Shown: positions 17,237 through 26,084 of the stretch, piece by piece | Layout: every line of letters begins with the position of its first letter | How positions within the stretch are numbered: the first letter of the stretch is position 1 | From: an uncultured Caryophanales bacterium | Lineage (GTDB): Bacteria; Bacillota_I; Bacilli_A; RFN20; CAG-826 | Assembly: GCA_905197045.1 (NCBI GenBank) | Contig: CAJJXG010000004.1 | Location: 33,111-97,110 of the forward strand | Reading direction: 5' to 3' | Length of the DNA: 64,000 nt | Made by a program: the position numbers and the translations under genes | Notes under the pieces: generated by a model | What the model was told of the DNA's origin: nothing | Seen by the model: only the letters and a program-made list of their open reading frames with translations | Databases searched by the model: none

Positions 17237-18856
17237 ATGAAATTTAAACGTATATTTACACTATCTATTTCTACTTTATTAACGCCTTTTGCTCTTGCTT
17301 CATGCGGCGTGCAAAATTTAAGCGTATTAAATATTGTTGAAGATGAAAAAACTTTAAATGTAGGACAAACTTATAATATTAAAATTAGCCAAGAAAATTT
17401 AAACGATGTGATTATATTTTCATCTTCAAATTCTGATGTTGCTAGTGTTGATTCTCACGGAGTGGTAACAGCTTTAAAAGAAGGTAGCTCAATAATTGAA
17501 GCAAAATGTGGCTCATTAAAAGATACAATTAAAATTATTGTTAATGATGAAATCTCAATAAGTGAATTGACTTTGAATATAAAAGATGAAGAGGTCGAAG
17601 TAGGCGAAAGCACAATTTTAGAAGTATTTGTCGAACCAGAAGAATATTTTAATGATGTTTCTTTTGAAACTGTAAGTGGCGCGGATAATATTTCAATTGA
17701 TGGCACCGAAGTTAAAGCTTTAAAAGCTGGAGATGCTTTAATTAGAGCAAAGTTAGAAAGTCGAACATCTAATGAAGTTTCTTTACACATTTATGATTTT
17801 ATTGGAAATGTAATGGATAGAGAAATTTTTGAAGGCGATTTATTTCCGGTTACAGTATCGTTAACTAAAAAGTTAACTGATACTGATATTACTGTCGAGT
17901 TTGACGATCCAACAATTGCGGAGTTTAGCCATATTGATAATGGAACTTTGTATTTCAAGGCTTTGAAATACGGAAATACAAGTTTTGTAATCAGAACAAA
18001 TGATGGAAGTGTTTCTAATTATATTGATTTAACAGTTTTAAAAGATAATAACTATGAAAATATAGATAAAGAAGAATTCTATGCAAATTATACTAAGGCT
18101 ATTGATGCAAATGACGCAAAAGCAAGAAGTGATAATTATTTAATGAGTGGAGATATATCAAAACAAGACCAAGAACCAACGATTTCAACTTACCAACCAA
18201 CTAGCGGCAACAAACTTGTTAAAAATTCAACATATACCTTCTCTTCTGATAATTTGTCTTATGATATTTATGATGAAAATGGGGATTTTGCAAATAGAAT
18301 TTTTAAAAATGGGGCTTATATAACTCTTGAAGAAGTTGCTGCTTATGTTTTTGCTTTTGGCGATGTACCAGTAAATTATTATGAAGATCGTAATGATTAT
18401 CCTAAACCTTATGAATCACCACGGGGAGAATACTTAAGGTTAAATAATTCTAAATTTTCTGGAGATACCTCTAAATATAAATATGAACCTGAATTACCAA
18501 GGATTTCGGGTTGTGGTGGTGATTTAATTTATTATGAAATTGATATAGGTACTACTGGAACAGATTGCGATCCAAGTTATGATATTGCTGATTATAATGA
18601 TGGACGTAAGATAACAAGAGGCGCAGCAAGAATAGTTTATTCAGCTAAATACACTAATGGTCAACCAATTAAAAATCTTGAGGATCGCTACGTATTTTAT
18701 ACTTATAACCACTATAATGACTTTCAAGAGTATCTTAATTATGAAAATGGTCGGGGAAAAATTTTTGGTAATGTTACAGGCGGTAACAAATTAAATAAAT
18801 ACGACCGAAACAATCCTCCAACCGTATATCCAGAAGTTGTTTATCGCTCTTTATAA
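17237..18856 (+). CDS. Secreted lipoprotein: Ig-like (Big_2) repeats and barnase-like C-terminus
   Basis: A 539-aa lipoprotein. The signal peptide ends in lipobox ALASC. Two or three bacterial Ig-like (Big_2) modules follow: ILNVGQTYNI...VASVDSHGVVTALKEGSSIIEA, and VEVGESTI...VKALKAGDALIRA. The C-terminal ~120 residues resemble the microbial ribonuclease (barnase/RNase N1) fold: ELP entry, YYEIDIG with E434, RGAARIVYS with R461 and R465, and YTYNHYNDF with H492, in the order and spacing of barnase catalytic Glu, Arg and His. This suggests a surface-anchored RNase, possibly nutritional or antibacterial. No barstar-like gene is visible beside it. No clear SD is present at the ATG. Domain assignment is by motif only. 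Confidence 0.7.
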   Translation: MKFKRIFTLSISTLLTPFALASCGVQNLSVLNIVEDEKTLNVGQTYNIKISQENLNDVIIFSSSNSDVASVDSHGVVTALKEGSSIIEAKCGSLKDTIKIIVNDEISISELTLNIKDEEVEVGESTILEVFVEPEEYFNDVSFETVSGADNISIDGTEVKALKAGDALIRAKLESRTSNEVSLHIYDFIGNVMDREIFEGDLFPVTVSLTKKLTDTDITVEFDDPTIAEFSHIDNGTLYFKALKYGNTSFVIRTNDGSVSNYIDLTVLKDNNYENIDKEEFYANYTKAIDANDAKARSDNYLMSGDISKQDQEPTISTYQPTSGNKLVKNSTYTFSSDNLSYDIYDENGDFANRIFKNGAYITLEEVAAYVFAFGDVPVNYYEDRNDYPKPYESPRGEYLRLNNSKFSGDTSKYKYEPELPRISGCGGDLIYYEIDIGTTGTDCDPSYDIADYNDGRKITRGAARIVYSAKYTNGQPIKNLEDRYVFYTYNHYNDFQEYLNYENGRGKIFGNVTGGNKLNKYDRNNPPTVYPEVVYRSL

Positions 18857-18952
18857 TTTTGCTTGTTAATTTTTAAATATTTTCTCTTTTCAATTTTTAA
18901 TAGAATGATATAGCAAGCCGCTTTGCTATATCAAAAATATGATATAATAAAT

Positions 18953-19048
18953 TGCCAGACATAAATATAATTGAATATAGCTTTAATAGTCTAACTGATA
19001 TTCATAGTCTGGCACAACTCAGTTAGACTATTAAAACTAGTTGTGCCA
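18953..19048 (+). promoter_or_regulatory. Structured transposase leader with competing stems
   Basis: Three interleaved inverted repeats precede the transposase ATG at 19051. Stem A is TTTAATAGTCTAACTGA (18982-18998) with its perfect complement at 19019-19035 (17 bp). Stem B is TGGCACAACT (19010-19019) with AGTTGTGCCA (19039-19048). Stem C is TGCCAGAC (18953-18960) with GTCTGGCA (19007-19014). B and C compete for 19010-19014, and A and B interlock; A and B share base 19019. B ends 2 nt before the ATG. An extended -10 (TGATATAAT-type, hexamer 18943-18948) lies just upstream. There is no SD. This looks like RNA-level control of transposase translation. Confidence 0.7.
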
Positions 19049-19050
19049 CT

Positions 19051-20028
19051 ATGAGAAATAACCATAAAACAATTTTTTTGTATATTTTAGAAAACTTTAA
19101 AGAGCTTACTTTTTTTGAGTTATCAATTTTAACAGAATTCTTTAAAAAAAGATTAATTGACTTCGATTCGATAAGCGAAGAACTAGCTGTTAAAGATCTA
19201 AAGAATCTTGATTCTAATTCTAACTCCGAGTATTTACTTCCACCCCCAGAGTCAATTACGCTAAAAAACAATAATGTCCCAATTTTGCAATTAACAGATT
19301 TCGCAAAAGTTAATTTTTCTTTCATTTATGATTTTTGTAATTTAGTGATATCGGATGTAACATTAAGAACTATTCAAAAACAGTTAAAAATTAACTATAG
19401 AACAGCTGTATTTTGGAGACATAAAGTTTTCATTGCAATTAGAGATTATATGAAATTCTTAATACTTAAAAGAACGATATATTTTGATGAAATTTACGTA
19501 AAAATTGGTAGTTTGGATATAAATAAACGTTCAAATTTTAAGAAAAACGAGAAGACACCGTTAGCAGGAAAAGCTATTGTAGCTGTAGCTTGTGACGACT
19601 TTGGAACCGTTATTTGTAACGATTTTGGAGAAACATTGGATACTCTAGAAAAGTATTATCAATTTTATAAATCGCATGTAGAAAAGGACTCAACAGTAAT
19701 TGGAGATTCTCACGCAGGATTATCAAAATTAATCAACGAACTTAACTTATCAGATAATAGAGTTAAATTTAACAAAAAGGATCCGATGATTATGCATGAG
19801 CTTCAGCCAATTAATTCTCTTTCTTCATCTATAAAAAGATTTGTCGAGCAAAAGCATCGTGGTATTACAAAGGAAAACTTACAAGATTATTTAAACTTAG
19901 CGAGTCTGAAGCAAACACTTATTAAACATAGGTATTATCATAACCAAATGGTTTTATTTTTGGTGGAATTGATTTACAGTTCCTCGGCAAGTTTGAAATT
20001 TAGAGACTTGTTTCCAAGGAAAAAATAG
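19051..20028 (+). CDS. IS1595-family transposase (DDN type)
   Basis: A 325-aa transposase. The family HTH-like segment YRTAVFWRHKV is followed by the catalytic core: D146 in YFDEIYV, D219 in VIGDSHAG and N255 in QPINSLSSSIK. The last block continues as HRGITKENLQDYLN, matching the conserved FxGVxTKYLxxYLxW tail of IS1595-type (ISXO2-like) enzymes. The first 110 residues are a family N-terminal extension. Length and motifs are intact, so it may be active. It lies directly behind the structured leader and inside matching terminal repeats. Confidence 0.88.
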   Translation: MRNNHKTIFLYILENFKELTFFELSILTEFFKKRLIDFDSISEELAVKDLKNLDSNSNSEYLLPPPESITLKNNNVPILQLTDFAKVNFSFIYDFCNLVISDVTLRTIQKQLKINYRTAVFWRHKVFIAIRDYMKFLILKRTIYFDEIYVKIGSLDINKRSNFKKNEKTPLAGKAIVAVACDDFGTVICNDFGETLDTLEKYYQFYKSHVEKDSTVIGDSHAGLSKLINELNLSDNRVKFNKKDPMIMHELQPINSLSSSIKRFVEQKHRGITKENLQDYLNLASLKQTLIKHRYYHNQMVLFLVELIYSSSASLKFRDLFPRKK

Positions 20029-20234
20029 TTGATGTAGCAAAGCGGCTTGCTACATCATTCTAGTGAATATTAGTTTTCCATTAATTTTAGCCCTAAATTA
20101 AAGTTCTCGTGTATTTTTTATTGACGAGTAAAAATAATATTTCTATAGTTTACGAGTCAGCAAGATAATTTGACACCCCCGCTAGTAAGCGCAAAATTAA
20201 AACAGAGACTTGCCTGATTTTAGGAGGCCAAAAA

Positions 20235-22694
20235 ATGAGAAAAAAGTTTCGTTTTGCAGGTTTATTTCTTGCAGGTTTTAGTGTATTTGCTTTAGCAGGA
20301 TGTGGAAATAGCGCTAATAATTCAAGCATCATTACAGTTATTTTTGATAGTAATGGTGGAAGTGAAGTTGCTTCTCAAACCACACCAGATGGTCATCTTA
20401 CTGAACCAACTGCTCCAACAAAAGATGGCTTTATTTTTGCTGGTTGGTATGAAGATGAAGCTTTAACAAACGAATTTTTATTTGATAGTGAAACAGTAAA
20501 AGAAGATACAACACTTTATGCTAAGTGGGATGAAAAAACAAAGTTAGTTGTAACCTTTGAAAGCAATGGCGGAAGTAGTGTTTCTTCACAACAAGTTAGT
20601 GAAGGTGGATTCGTTGTTGAACCAACTGAGCCAACAAAAAGCGGTTATAAGTTCGGTGGATGGTATAGTGAATCTTCTTTAACAAATAAATGGGATTTTA
20701 AAACAAATACAGTTAATGAAGAAACAACTTTATATGCAAAATGGGATACATATACTGTTGAAGATTTAATTGAAGAGGCTTCTAAATACACAAGTGAAGC
20801 ATCTAATGAAAGATTTATTGCTCGTGTAACAGTCGATGACATTATCGATGCAAAAACAGGCGAAATGAATGTTAGTGATGATACTGGCACTATTTATGTC
20901 TGGGGATCTAGAAATAGTGATGGATCTAAATATTTTGAAGATATTGAAGATAAACCTATAAGTGGAGATGAAATTTTAATCTCTGCTGATTTACAAACTT
21001 TTAAAGGCACACCAGAAATCCATGAATCATGGATACTTGAAGTAAAACATAGCCAAGGTGATTTTGATATTAATGATTATGAAGCAATGAGTGTTAACGA
21101 GGCGCGCGATGAAACAAAAGGCGCTAAAGTTTTGCTTAATGGTGTAGTTTCACAATTTACATATAATAGCAGTAAAGTAGCAACAGGCTTTATCCTTGTT
21201 GATAACACTAGTTCAATTTATGTTTTCGACATGGAAACGGCAATGCAAGTCGAAATTGGAAATAAAATTCAAATTGCCGGAACTAGAGACAACTGGATAT
21301 TAGAAAAAGAAGAAAATAATGCTGAAAAATGGGGGTATGATGGCTGTATTCAATTAACAGAAACACACTTAATTTCCAATGATAATGGCGATAATAGTTG
21401 GGATAAGAGTTGGGTTAAAGAATCAACTGTTAAAAAGTTATTAGAAGTTGATCCTTCCAAAGAAAATATTACAACTGAAATTTATAAGGTTAATGCTTTG
21501 GTTAAAAAACAAGATGGTTCAGGCTTTGTTAACTATTATTTCAATGATTTAGACGGCACAACTGGAAGTTATACTTATTCGCAAGCTAATGGTTCTGACT
21601 TTGAATGGCTTAATGAATTTGATGGAAAAATTTGTACAGTATACTTGATGGTTATAAATTATAAATCTGAAGCAAGCGGCGTTATCCCTAGATTATTACC
21701 TATTGAAGTCAAAGATGAAAACTTTGAATTTAATCCTCAGAATGGTGCTCAATTTGTACTTGATTACTATGTAGAAGATTTATTTGATGTTGATACATAT
21801 TATGCAAATCCAAATCTTGAAGTACCTACCAGCGCAACAAACTCATTAATTGAAATCGATAATGCTAAGATAACATACAAATCAAGCGATGAAAACGTTA
21901 TTAAATTCAATGAAGTTAAAGGCGTTACATATATGAACATTTTAAACTTTGATGAAAAGGATGTAACAATTACAGCTGAAGCAACATATGCTGGAGTTAC
22001 TGCAAAACTTGAAAAGGTAATCCATGCAAAGGATGTTGACTTATTAGAATATACAAATGTAAAAGGAGCAATTGGGGCTAATTTAGAAAGCGAGGTTTCT
22101 GTTAGAGCAATTGTTGGTCCTTCACTTGTTAATAGAGATGGCTTTTATTTAATTGATGATACTGGAGTGATTGCAGTTACAACAGATACAAAAACGCTTG
22201 GTCAACTGAATGTTGGTGATGAAGTTGTTTTACATGGAACTAGAACTCAATTTAATAAAATCGATGAGCAAGAAAAACCAGGGCAAAGCTGTATTTTAGA
22301 TGCAGTAATTGATGTAAATCTTTACGGAAATAATAAATATTCAACAAAAACATTTGAAAATAAAACTTTTGATGAATTATTGAAACTTGATTATAAAGAA
22401 GATTTAACAAATAAAGTTTATTATGTTAAAGCAAAAGTAGTAGTAGTTGAAGAAAAGTATTATACAACTATGAATTTTACTGATCCTAACGATTCTACAA
22501 AAACACTTAAGCTTTATTCAAGTAGTGCTAATCAATATAAATTCTTGTTTGATTATGCTGATAAGGTTCTAACTTATGCTGTTGCACCATGTAATTGGAA
22601 CAAGAAAGACTATTATGCTTTCTGCGTTTTAAATGTTCAATTAGAAGATGGAACAATTATCAATAATGAATTAAATTTTGAAAGTAATAGATAG
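20235..22694 (+). CDS. Lipoprotein with InlB-type repeats and OB-fold-like modules
   Basis: An 819-aa surface lipoprotein. The signal peptide ends at the lipobox LAGC. Two InlB/Flg_new repeats follow (about 34-95 and 98-170), each with VTF-x-SNGGS, PTxPTKxGYxFxGWY and TLYAKWD. The rest contains at least three OB-fold-like modules: FIARVTVDDIIDAKTGEMNVSDDTGTIYVWG, VLLNGVVSQFTYN...FILVDNTSSIYVF, and VRAIVGPSLVNRDGFYLIDDTGVIAVTT. Such modules occur in extracellular binding proteins and nucleases, but I see no catalytic domain. Strong SD AGGAGG 7 nt before the ATG. It is monocistronic with a terminator after it. Probable surface adhesion or binding role. Confidence 0.8.
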   Translation: MRKKFRFAGLFLAGFSVFALAGCGNSANNSSIITVIFDSNGGSEVASQTTPDGHLTEPTAPTKDGFIFAGWYEDEALTNEFLFDSETVKEDTTLYAKWDEKTKLVVTFESNGGSSVSSQQVSEGGFVVEPTEPTKSGYKFGGWYSESSLTNKWDFKTNTVNEETTLYAKWDTYTVEDLIEEASKYTSEASNERFIARVTVDDIIDAKTGEMNVSDDTGTIYVWGSRNSDGSKYFEDIEDKPISGDEILISADLQTFKGTPEIHESWILEVKHSQGDFDINDYEAMSVNEARDETKGAKVLLNGVVSQFTYNSSKVATGFILVDNTSSIYVFDMETAMQVEIGNKIQIAGTRDNWILEKEENNAEKWGYDGCIQLTETHLISNDNGDNSWDKSWVKESTVKKLLEVDPSKENITTEIYKVNALVKKQDGSGFVNYYFNDLDGTTGSYTYSQANGSDFEWLNEFDGKICTVYLMVINYKSEASGVIPRLLPIEVKDENFEFNPQNGAQFVLDYYVEDLFDVDTYYANPNLEVPTSATNSLIEIDNAKITYKSSDENVIKFNEVKGVTYMNILNFDEKDVTITAEATYAGVTAKLEKVIHAKDVDLLEYTNVKGAIGANLESEVSVRAIVGPSLVNRDGFYLIDDTGVIAVTTDTKTLGQLNVGDEVVLHGTRTQFNKIDEQEKPGQSCILDAVIDVNLYGNNKYSTKTFENKTFDELLKLDYKEDLTNKVYYVKAKVVVVEEKYYTTMNFTDPNDSTKTLKLYSSSANQYKFLFDYADKVLTYAVAPCNWNKKDYYAFCVLNVQLEDGTIINNELNFESNR

Positions 22695-22720
22695 AATTTT
22701 CAAAGCTTATTTGCTTTTAC

Positions 22721-22749
22721 AAACTGGTCTGAAAAACGGCCAGTTTTTT
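22721..22749 (+). terminator. Intrinsic terminator
   Basis: The arms AAACTGG (22721-22727) and CCAGTTT (22740-22746) enclose a 12-nt loop, followed by TTT. It lies just after the 20235-22694 lipoprotein gene and before a convergent gene. Confidence 0.75.
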
Positions 22750-22755
22750 AAATGA

Positions 22756-23544
22756 TTAAATGAGATTATATTTTTTTAAAGCTTTATACATACCATCATT
22801 TTCAATAGTATCAGTTACAAAAGAGGCGTGCTTTTTAGCCTCAGGATTTCCGTTTCCTAAACAAACACTATGTTTAACTAATTTAAACATAGGTATATCG
22901 TTAGTATCATCTCCAAAAGCCATAGCTTCATCAGGAGAAATGTTAAGTTTAGCTAATATAGCCTTTATACCTTTGCTTTTTAAAAATTCAGTTGGATAAA
23001 GTTCAACATTATTATCAGTAACTCTATTAAAAAGTAGATTATACTTTAAAGCTAAATTTTTAATGAATTCATCACGTTGAGGAGTAGCGAAAATTTGAAT
23101 CGATAACACATCTTCGTTTTGATAGTTTTTAAAATCAACTGGATATGGCTCATAATAGACACTATAGAAGTCATTTATTAATTTCTTATCAACTTCTTTA
23201 ATGTATGTTGTAAATTGAGTTATAAGAATAAAGCCAAGATTTTCTTTTTCTAAAGCTTTGATTATCTTTTCTTTAATATCATTATTAATATAATCTTCAT
23301 AAAGAGTTGTGCCATCAATCATAGTAAATCCACCATTTACTAAGACACATCCATCAAAAGGAATTAAATTAAAAGTATTAAGTTTTTCTAATGCATAGTA
23401 AGTTCTTGCCGAGTTGATTATAAGTTTTATTCCATTATCGTGAGCTATCTTTAATCCTTCGATTCCTTTAGAGTTAAATGTTCTTGTTTTATGATCAAAT
23501 AGAGTCCAGTCAAAGTCTGAAAAAATAATTTTAATTTTATCCAT
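22756..23544 (-). CDS. Cof-type HAD-superfamily phosphatase
   Basis: A 262-aa haloacid-dehalogenase hydrolase of the Cof type, dephosphorylating small metabolites such as sugar phosphates. Motif I is DFDWTL with nucleophile and acid Asp (FSDFDWTLFD), motif II the INSARTYY segment, and motif IV GDDTNDIPMFK. The cap lies between. The start at 23544 (MDKIKIIFSDFD) is chosen over a codon 8 residues upstream: a consensus-like promoter ends 6 nt before this ATG, and the upstream codon would fall within it. It is a single gene on the minus strand. Confidence 0.9.
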   Translation of the reverse strand: MDKIKIIFSDFDWTLFDHKTRTFNSKGIEGLKIAHDNGIKLIINSARTYYALEKLNTFNLIPFDGCVLVNGGFTMIDGTTLYEDYINNDIKEKIIKALEKENLGFILITQFTTYIKEVDKKLINDFYSVYYEPYPVDFKNYQNEDVLSIQIFATPQRDEFIKNLALKYNLLFNRVTDNNVELYPTEFLKSKGIKAILAKLNISPDEAMAFGDDTNDIPMFKLVKHSVCLGNGNPEAKKHASFVTDTIENDGMYKALKKYNLI

Positions 23545-23550
23545 GAGATA

Positions 23551-23579
23551 AATATAGAGTAAAAGCAAGCATTAGTCAA
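23551..23579 (-). promoter_or_regulatory. Promoter of HAD gene (leaderless type)
   Basis: On the minus strand, TTGACT (23579-23574), a 17-bp spacer, TATATT (23556-23551), then 6 nt and the ATG. It is one of the clearest promoters in the window and leaves no room for an SD or leader. Confidence 0.8.
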
Positions 23580-23834
23580 ATCGTTAAAAATATTAATTTT
23601 AGTGCAGATTTGCAGACTTTTTTAAGATTTAAAAAGACTTTTGCATAATATATGTTTATATATATAAAAGAAAGATTATTTCTTTAAATTCAGATAAAGA
23701 TATTAAAGAAGGTAACGAAGAGAAATAGAATTTTTTAAGTTTCAAATGCGATTTTTTCATTTTATTTTATTAACTAATTTTTCTTGAAAAGCAAAACAAG
23801 TTATAAAGATGAACGTTAAGAAACTTTTTCATAA

Positions 23835-23863
23835 TTCAATTTAAAATTTTTTTATCTTATACT
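23835..23863 (+). promoter_or_regulatory. Leadered promoter of the 23886 gene
   Basis: TTCAAT (23835-23840), a 17-bp spacer and TATACT (23858-23863), followed about 12 nt later by the SD AGAGG and ATG 23886. It contrasts with the leaderless promoters nearby. The rest of the 23545-23885 gap is AT-rich with no other feature I can support. Confidence 0.55.
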
Positions 23864-23885
23864 ATTAAAGTCAAAGAGGTAATTT

Positions 23886-25112
23886 ATGATTTTAGATGAA
23901 CTTGCAATGGGACTTGTCTCGATAATTTTAAGAAAAAAACAAGAATTAATTAATAGTGGAAAAACTAATGCTGAAGCAGAAGAGATAGCAAACGAGCTTT
24001 CAAGTAAATTAATTCCATTATATATAAAATTAGATTCAGAAAGTTATGATGAAAAATTAACAATTACTAACTGCAAAAATATTTTGAAATTAATGCCTGA
24101 TGATATTGATGTTTTATCTCGTAAGTATTCTCTTACCTGTGAAAGCGAGGATGCTTTTTTAAAAAAATTGCTAGCTTTACAAAGTAAATATGAACCTGAA
24201 TTTTTAAAAAGAAATAATATTGACGGGGATATTTTTCAAATTGAAGAAAAGAATTTATATGAAGACTATGGAAATAGAGACTTTATTCGTTTGTTAAGCC
24301 AAATTGCGCATCTTTATTTTATAATCGGAGAAACTGAATCATCTCTTAAATATAATGAATTAGTTGAAAAGATTGCTCCAGCTTTGTTTAATCAAATCTC
24401 TTTTCAATTATCTTTAAGTTATCTTGCTTTAAATAACGAGGGAGCTCTTAAAAAATTATTAAATAAATATCCTGATCAAAGGCGGATTAAATTAGCTTCG
24501 TCTTTCGCTAGTTATTTTAATGATCACGATTTCACTAAATTAATTAAAAACTTAAATTCTTTTAATAAGTTTTTACCTGTGGCTTTAGGAGATGGATTTA
24601 GCGTATCTGATGATATTTTTGCACAGTGCCTTCAAGAGAATGAATATCAACTTGGTTCCGCTGTTGAAGCACTACGTATTATGGTCGATTTAGCTTCAAT
24701 TCGTAAAGGCGAATTTTTAAAGGAAATCCAATCAAGTTTTACGGGTAATCCATTAGTACCAAATATTTTTGATGTAATTAATGAAAAGAATCTTCTTTTA
24801 TTTCATTATTTCATCGCGATTAATAACGGAAAAAGTGTTCCAACTTTTACCTATAACGATTTAAAGAAAATTTGTTTAAAAGATTCTAAAGATACTTCCG
24901 AAATTCAAGAAGAGACAAAACAGTTTGAAAAATTTGAAAGCGAGAAAGAATTAAAAAAAGCTTTTGATTATTTAAAATCACTTGGCTTCTTTTTTAAAGT
25001 CAACAAAGGTGAATATATGACTGATTTGACTTTTGATATAGTATTTGAAACTATTGTAGAAATTGTTAATCAAGTCCAAGATGACGAAGCTGATAGCTTT
25101 AAAACTTGTTAA
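23886..25112 (+). CDS. Hypothetical TPR-like helical protein
   Basis: A 408-aa protein I do not recognise. It lacks a signal peptide and transmembrane segments. The centre (about 135-250) reads as paired amphipathic helices of TPR type (RDFIRLLSQIAHLYFIIGETESSLKYNELVEKIAP). The C-terminus is rich in acidic and lysine residues, ending in a helical segment EIVNQVQDDEADSF. The SD AGAGG lies 6-7 nt before the ATG. It precedes the SDR gene by 15 nt, so the two are probably one operon. Cytoplasmic; function unknown. Confidence 0.7.
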   Translation: MILDELAMGLVSIILRKKQELINSGKTNAEAEEIANELSSKLIPLYIKLDSESYDEKLTITNCKNILKLMPDDIDVLSRKYSLTCESEDAFLKKLLALQSKYEPEFLKRNNIDGDIFQIEEKNLYEDYGNRDFIRLLSQIAHLYFIIGETESSLKYNELVEKIAPALFNQISFQLSLSYLALNNEGALKKLLNKYPDQRRIKLASSFASYFNDHDFTKLIKNLNSFNKFLPVALGDGFSVSDDIFAQCLQENEYQLGSAVEALRIMVDLASIRKGEFLKEIQSSFTGNPLVPNIFDVINEKNLLLFHYFIAINNGKSVPTFTYNDLKKICLKDSKDTSEIQEETKQFEKFESEKELKKAFDYLKSLGFFFKVNKGEYMTDLTFDIVFETIVEIVNQVQDDEADSFKTC

Positions 25113-25127
25113 AAGAGGAATACAAAT

Positions 25128-25898
25128 ATGGAACATACATTAATAACAGGGTCAGCAAGCGGCTTAGGATTAGAATTTGCTAAGCTATATGCAAAAGATA
25201 ATCATAATTTAATCCTCGTCGATTTAAATGAAGAAGGTCTTGAAAAAGCTAAACAAGAACTTACTTCAATTAATAACAAAATTGATATAGTGACTTATAA
25301 ATGTGATTTGTCTTCTATGAGTGAATTAAAATCGCTAACGAAATTTTTAGATGAAAAGAACTACTATATTTCTTACTTAATAAATTCAGCAGGATTTGGT
25401 GATCGTGAAGATTTTGTCAAAATGAATATCGATAAGCAAATCAAGATGAGTGAAGTCAATTGTAACGCTTTACTTTATTTATGCCATTATTGTGGCTGTA
25501 AGATGGCGATGGCTCGAGATGGTCACATAATTAATGTTTCATCAATTGCTGGATTTATCCCAGGGCCATACATGTGCACATATCATGCAACAAAAGGCTA
25601 TGTTTTACTATTAAGCGAATCAATTGGCTATGAACTCAAAAAACATAACGTTAAGGTTTTAACTTTATGTCCAGGTCCATTTAAGTCAAATTTTGTTAAG
25701 TTAGCTCATAATGATTACACTTTTAAGAAAATCAAACCTTTTGAAGCTAGCGAAGTAGCTTTAAAGGCTTATAAAGCTTCTAAAAAAGGTAAAAGACTTT
25801 TGATAACTGGCGTTAAAAACAAATTAACAATATTTGTAACTAGACTTTTCCCAAGACGACTCGTTACTTTTTCTAGTGCTAAAACTATGAAAGAGTAG
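25128..25898 (+). CDS. Short-chain dehydrogenase/reductase (SDR)
   Basis: A 256-aa classical SDR. The NAD(P)-binding motif TGSASGLG lies at residues 6-13, the NSAG strand (NSAGFGD) near 86, the catalytic Ser in NVSSIAG and the YxxxK pair in YHATKGY. A basic C-terminal tail (ITGVKNKLTIFVTRLFPRR) resembles membrane-associating SDRs of the YqjQ/DltE-type group. The SD AGAGGAA precedes the ATG, 15 nt after the upstream hypothetical gene. The substrate cannot be told from the sequence. Confidence 0.9.
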   Translation: MEHTLITGSASGLGLEFAKLYAKDNHNLILVDLNEEGLEKAKQELTSINNKIDIVTYKCDLSSMSELKSLTKFLDEKNYYISYLINSAGFGDREDFVKMNIDKQIKMSEVNCNALLYLCHYCGCKMAMARDGHIINVSSIAGFIPGPYMCTYHATKGYVLLLSESIGYELKKHNVKVLTLCPGPFKSNFVKLAHNDYTFKKIKPFEASEVALKAYKASKKGKRLLITGVKNKLTIFVTRLFPRRLVTFSSAKTMKE

Positions 25899-26084
25899 TT
25901 TTCACTTAAATTAATTTCTTTATAAATATAAATAGATAAGTATTAAATTAAAAACTTTTAAATATTTGCTTTTAACTAAGGCTATTATTACTCTTTTAAA
26001 GAGTATGAGGTCTTGAAAATCTTAATTACTTCCATAGAATTTATTTTTAACTTGTATTAATCTTTAGATACGAGGATTTTATTT

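Larger units (their letters stand above)
18901..20062 (+). mobile_element. IS1595-type insertion sequence, ~1.16 kb
   Basis: The element is bounded by 34-bp terminal inverted repeats (18901-18934 and 20029-20062) that differ at two positions only. Each end begins TAGAATGAT and contains a 26-bp hairpin with arms GATATAGCAA/TTGCTATATC (left, 18907-18932) or GATGTAGCAA/TTGCTACATC (right, 20031-20056) around a 6-nt GC-rich loop. The two differences between the ends are the two partners of one base pair. One transposase gene fills the element. I found no 8-bp target duplication at these exact ends, so the insertion may be old or the outer limits slightly different. Confidence 0.8.

Noticed and set aside
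20170..20199. TTGACA promoter before the InlB-repeat lipoprotein
   Set aside because: The -35 is perfect, but the -10 at 17 bp is AAAATT, too weak to call.
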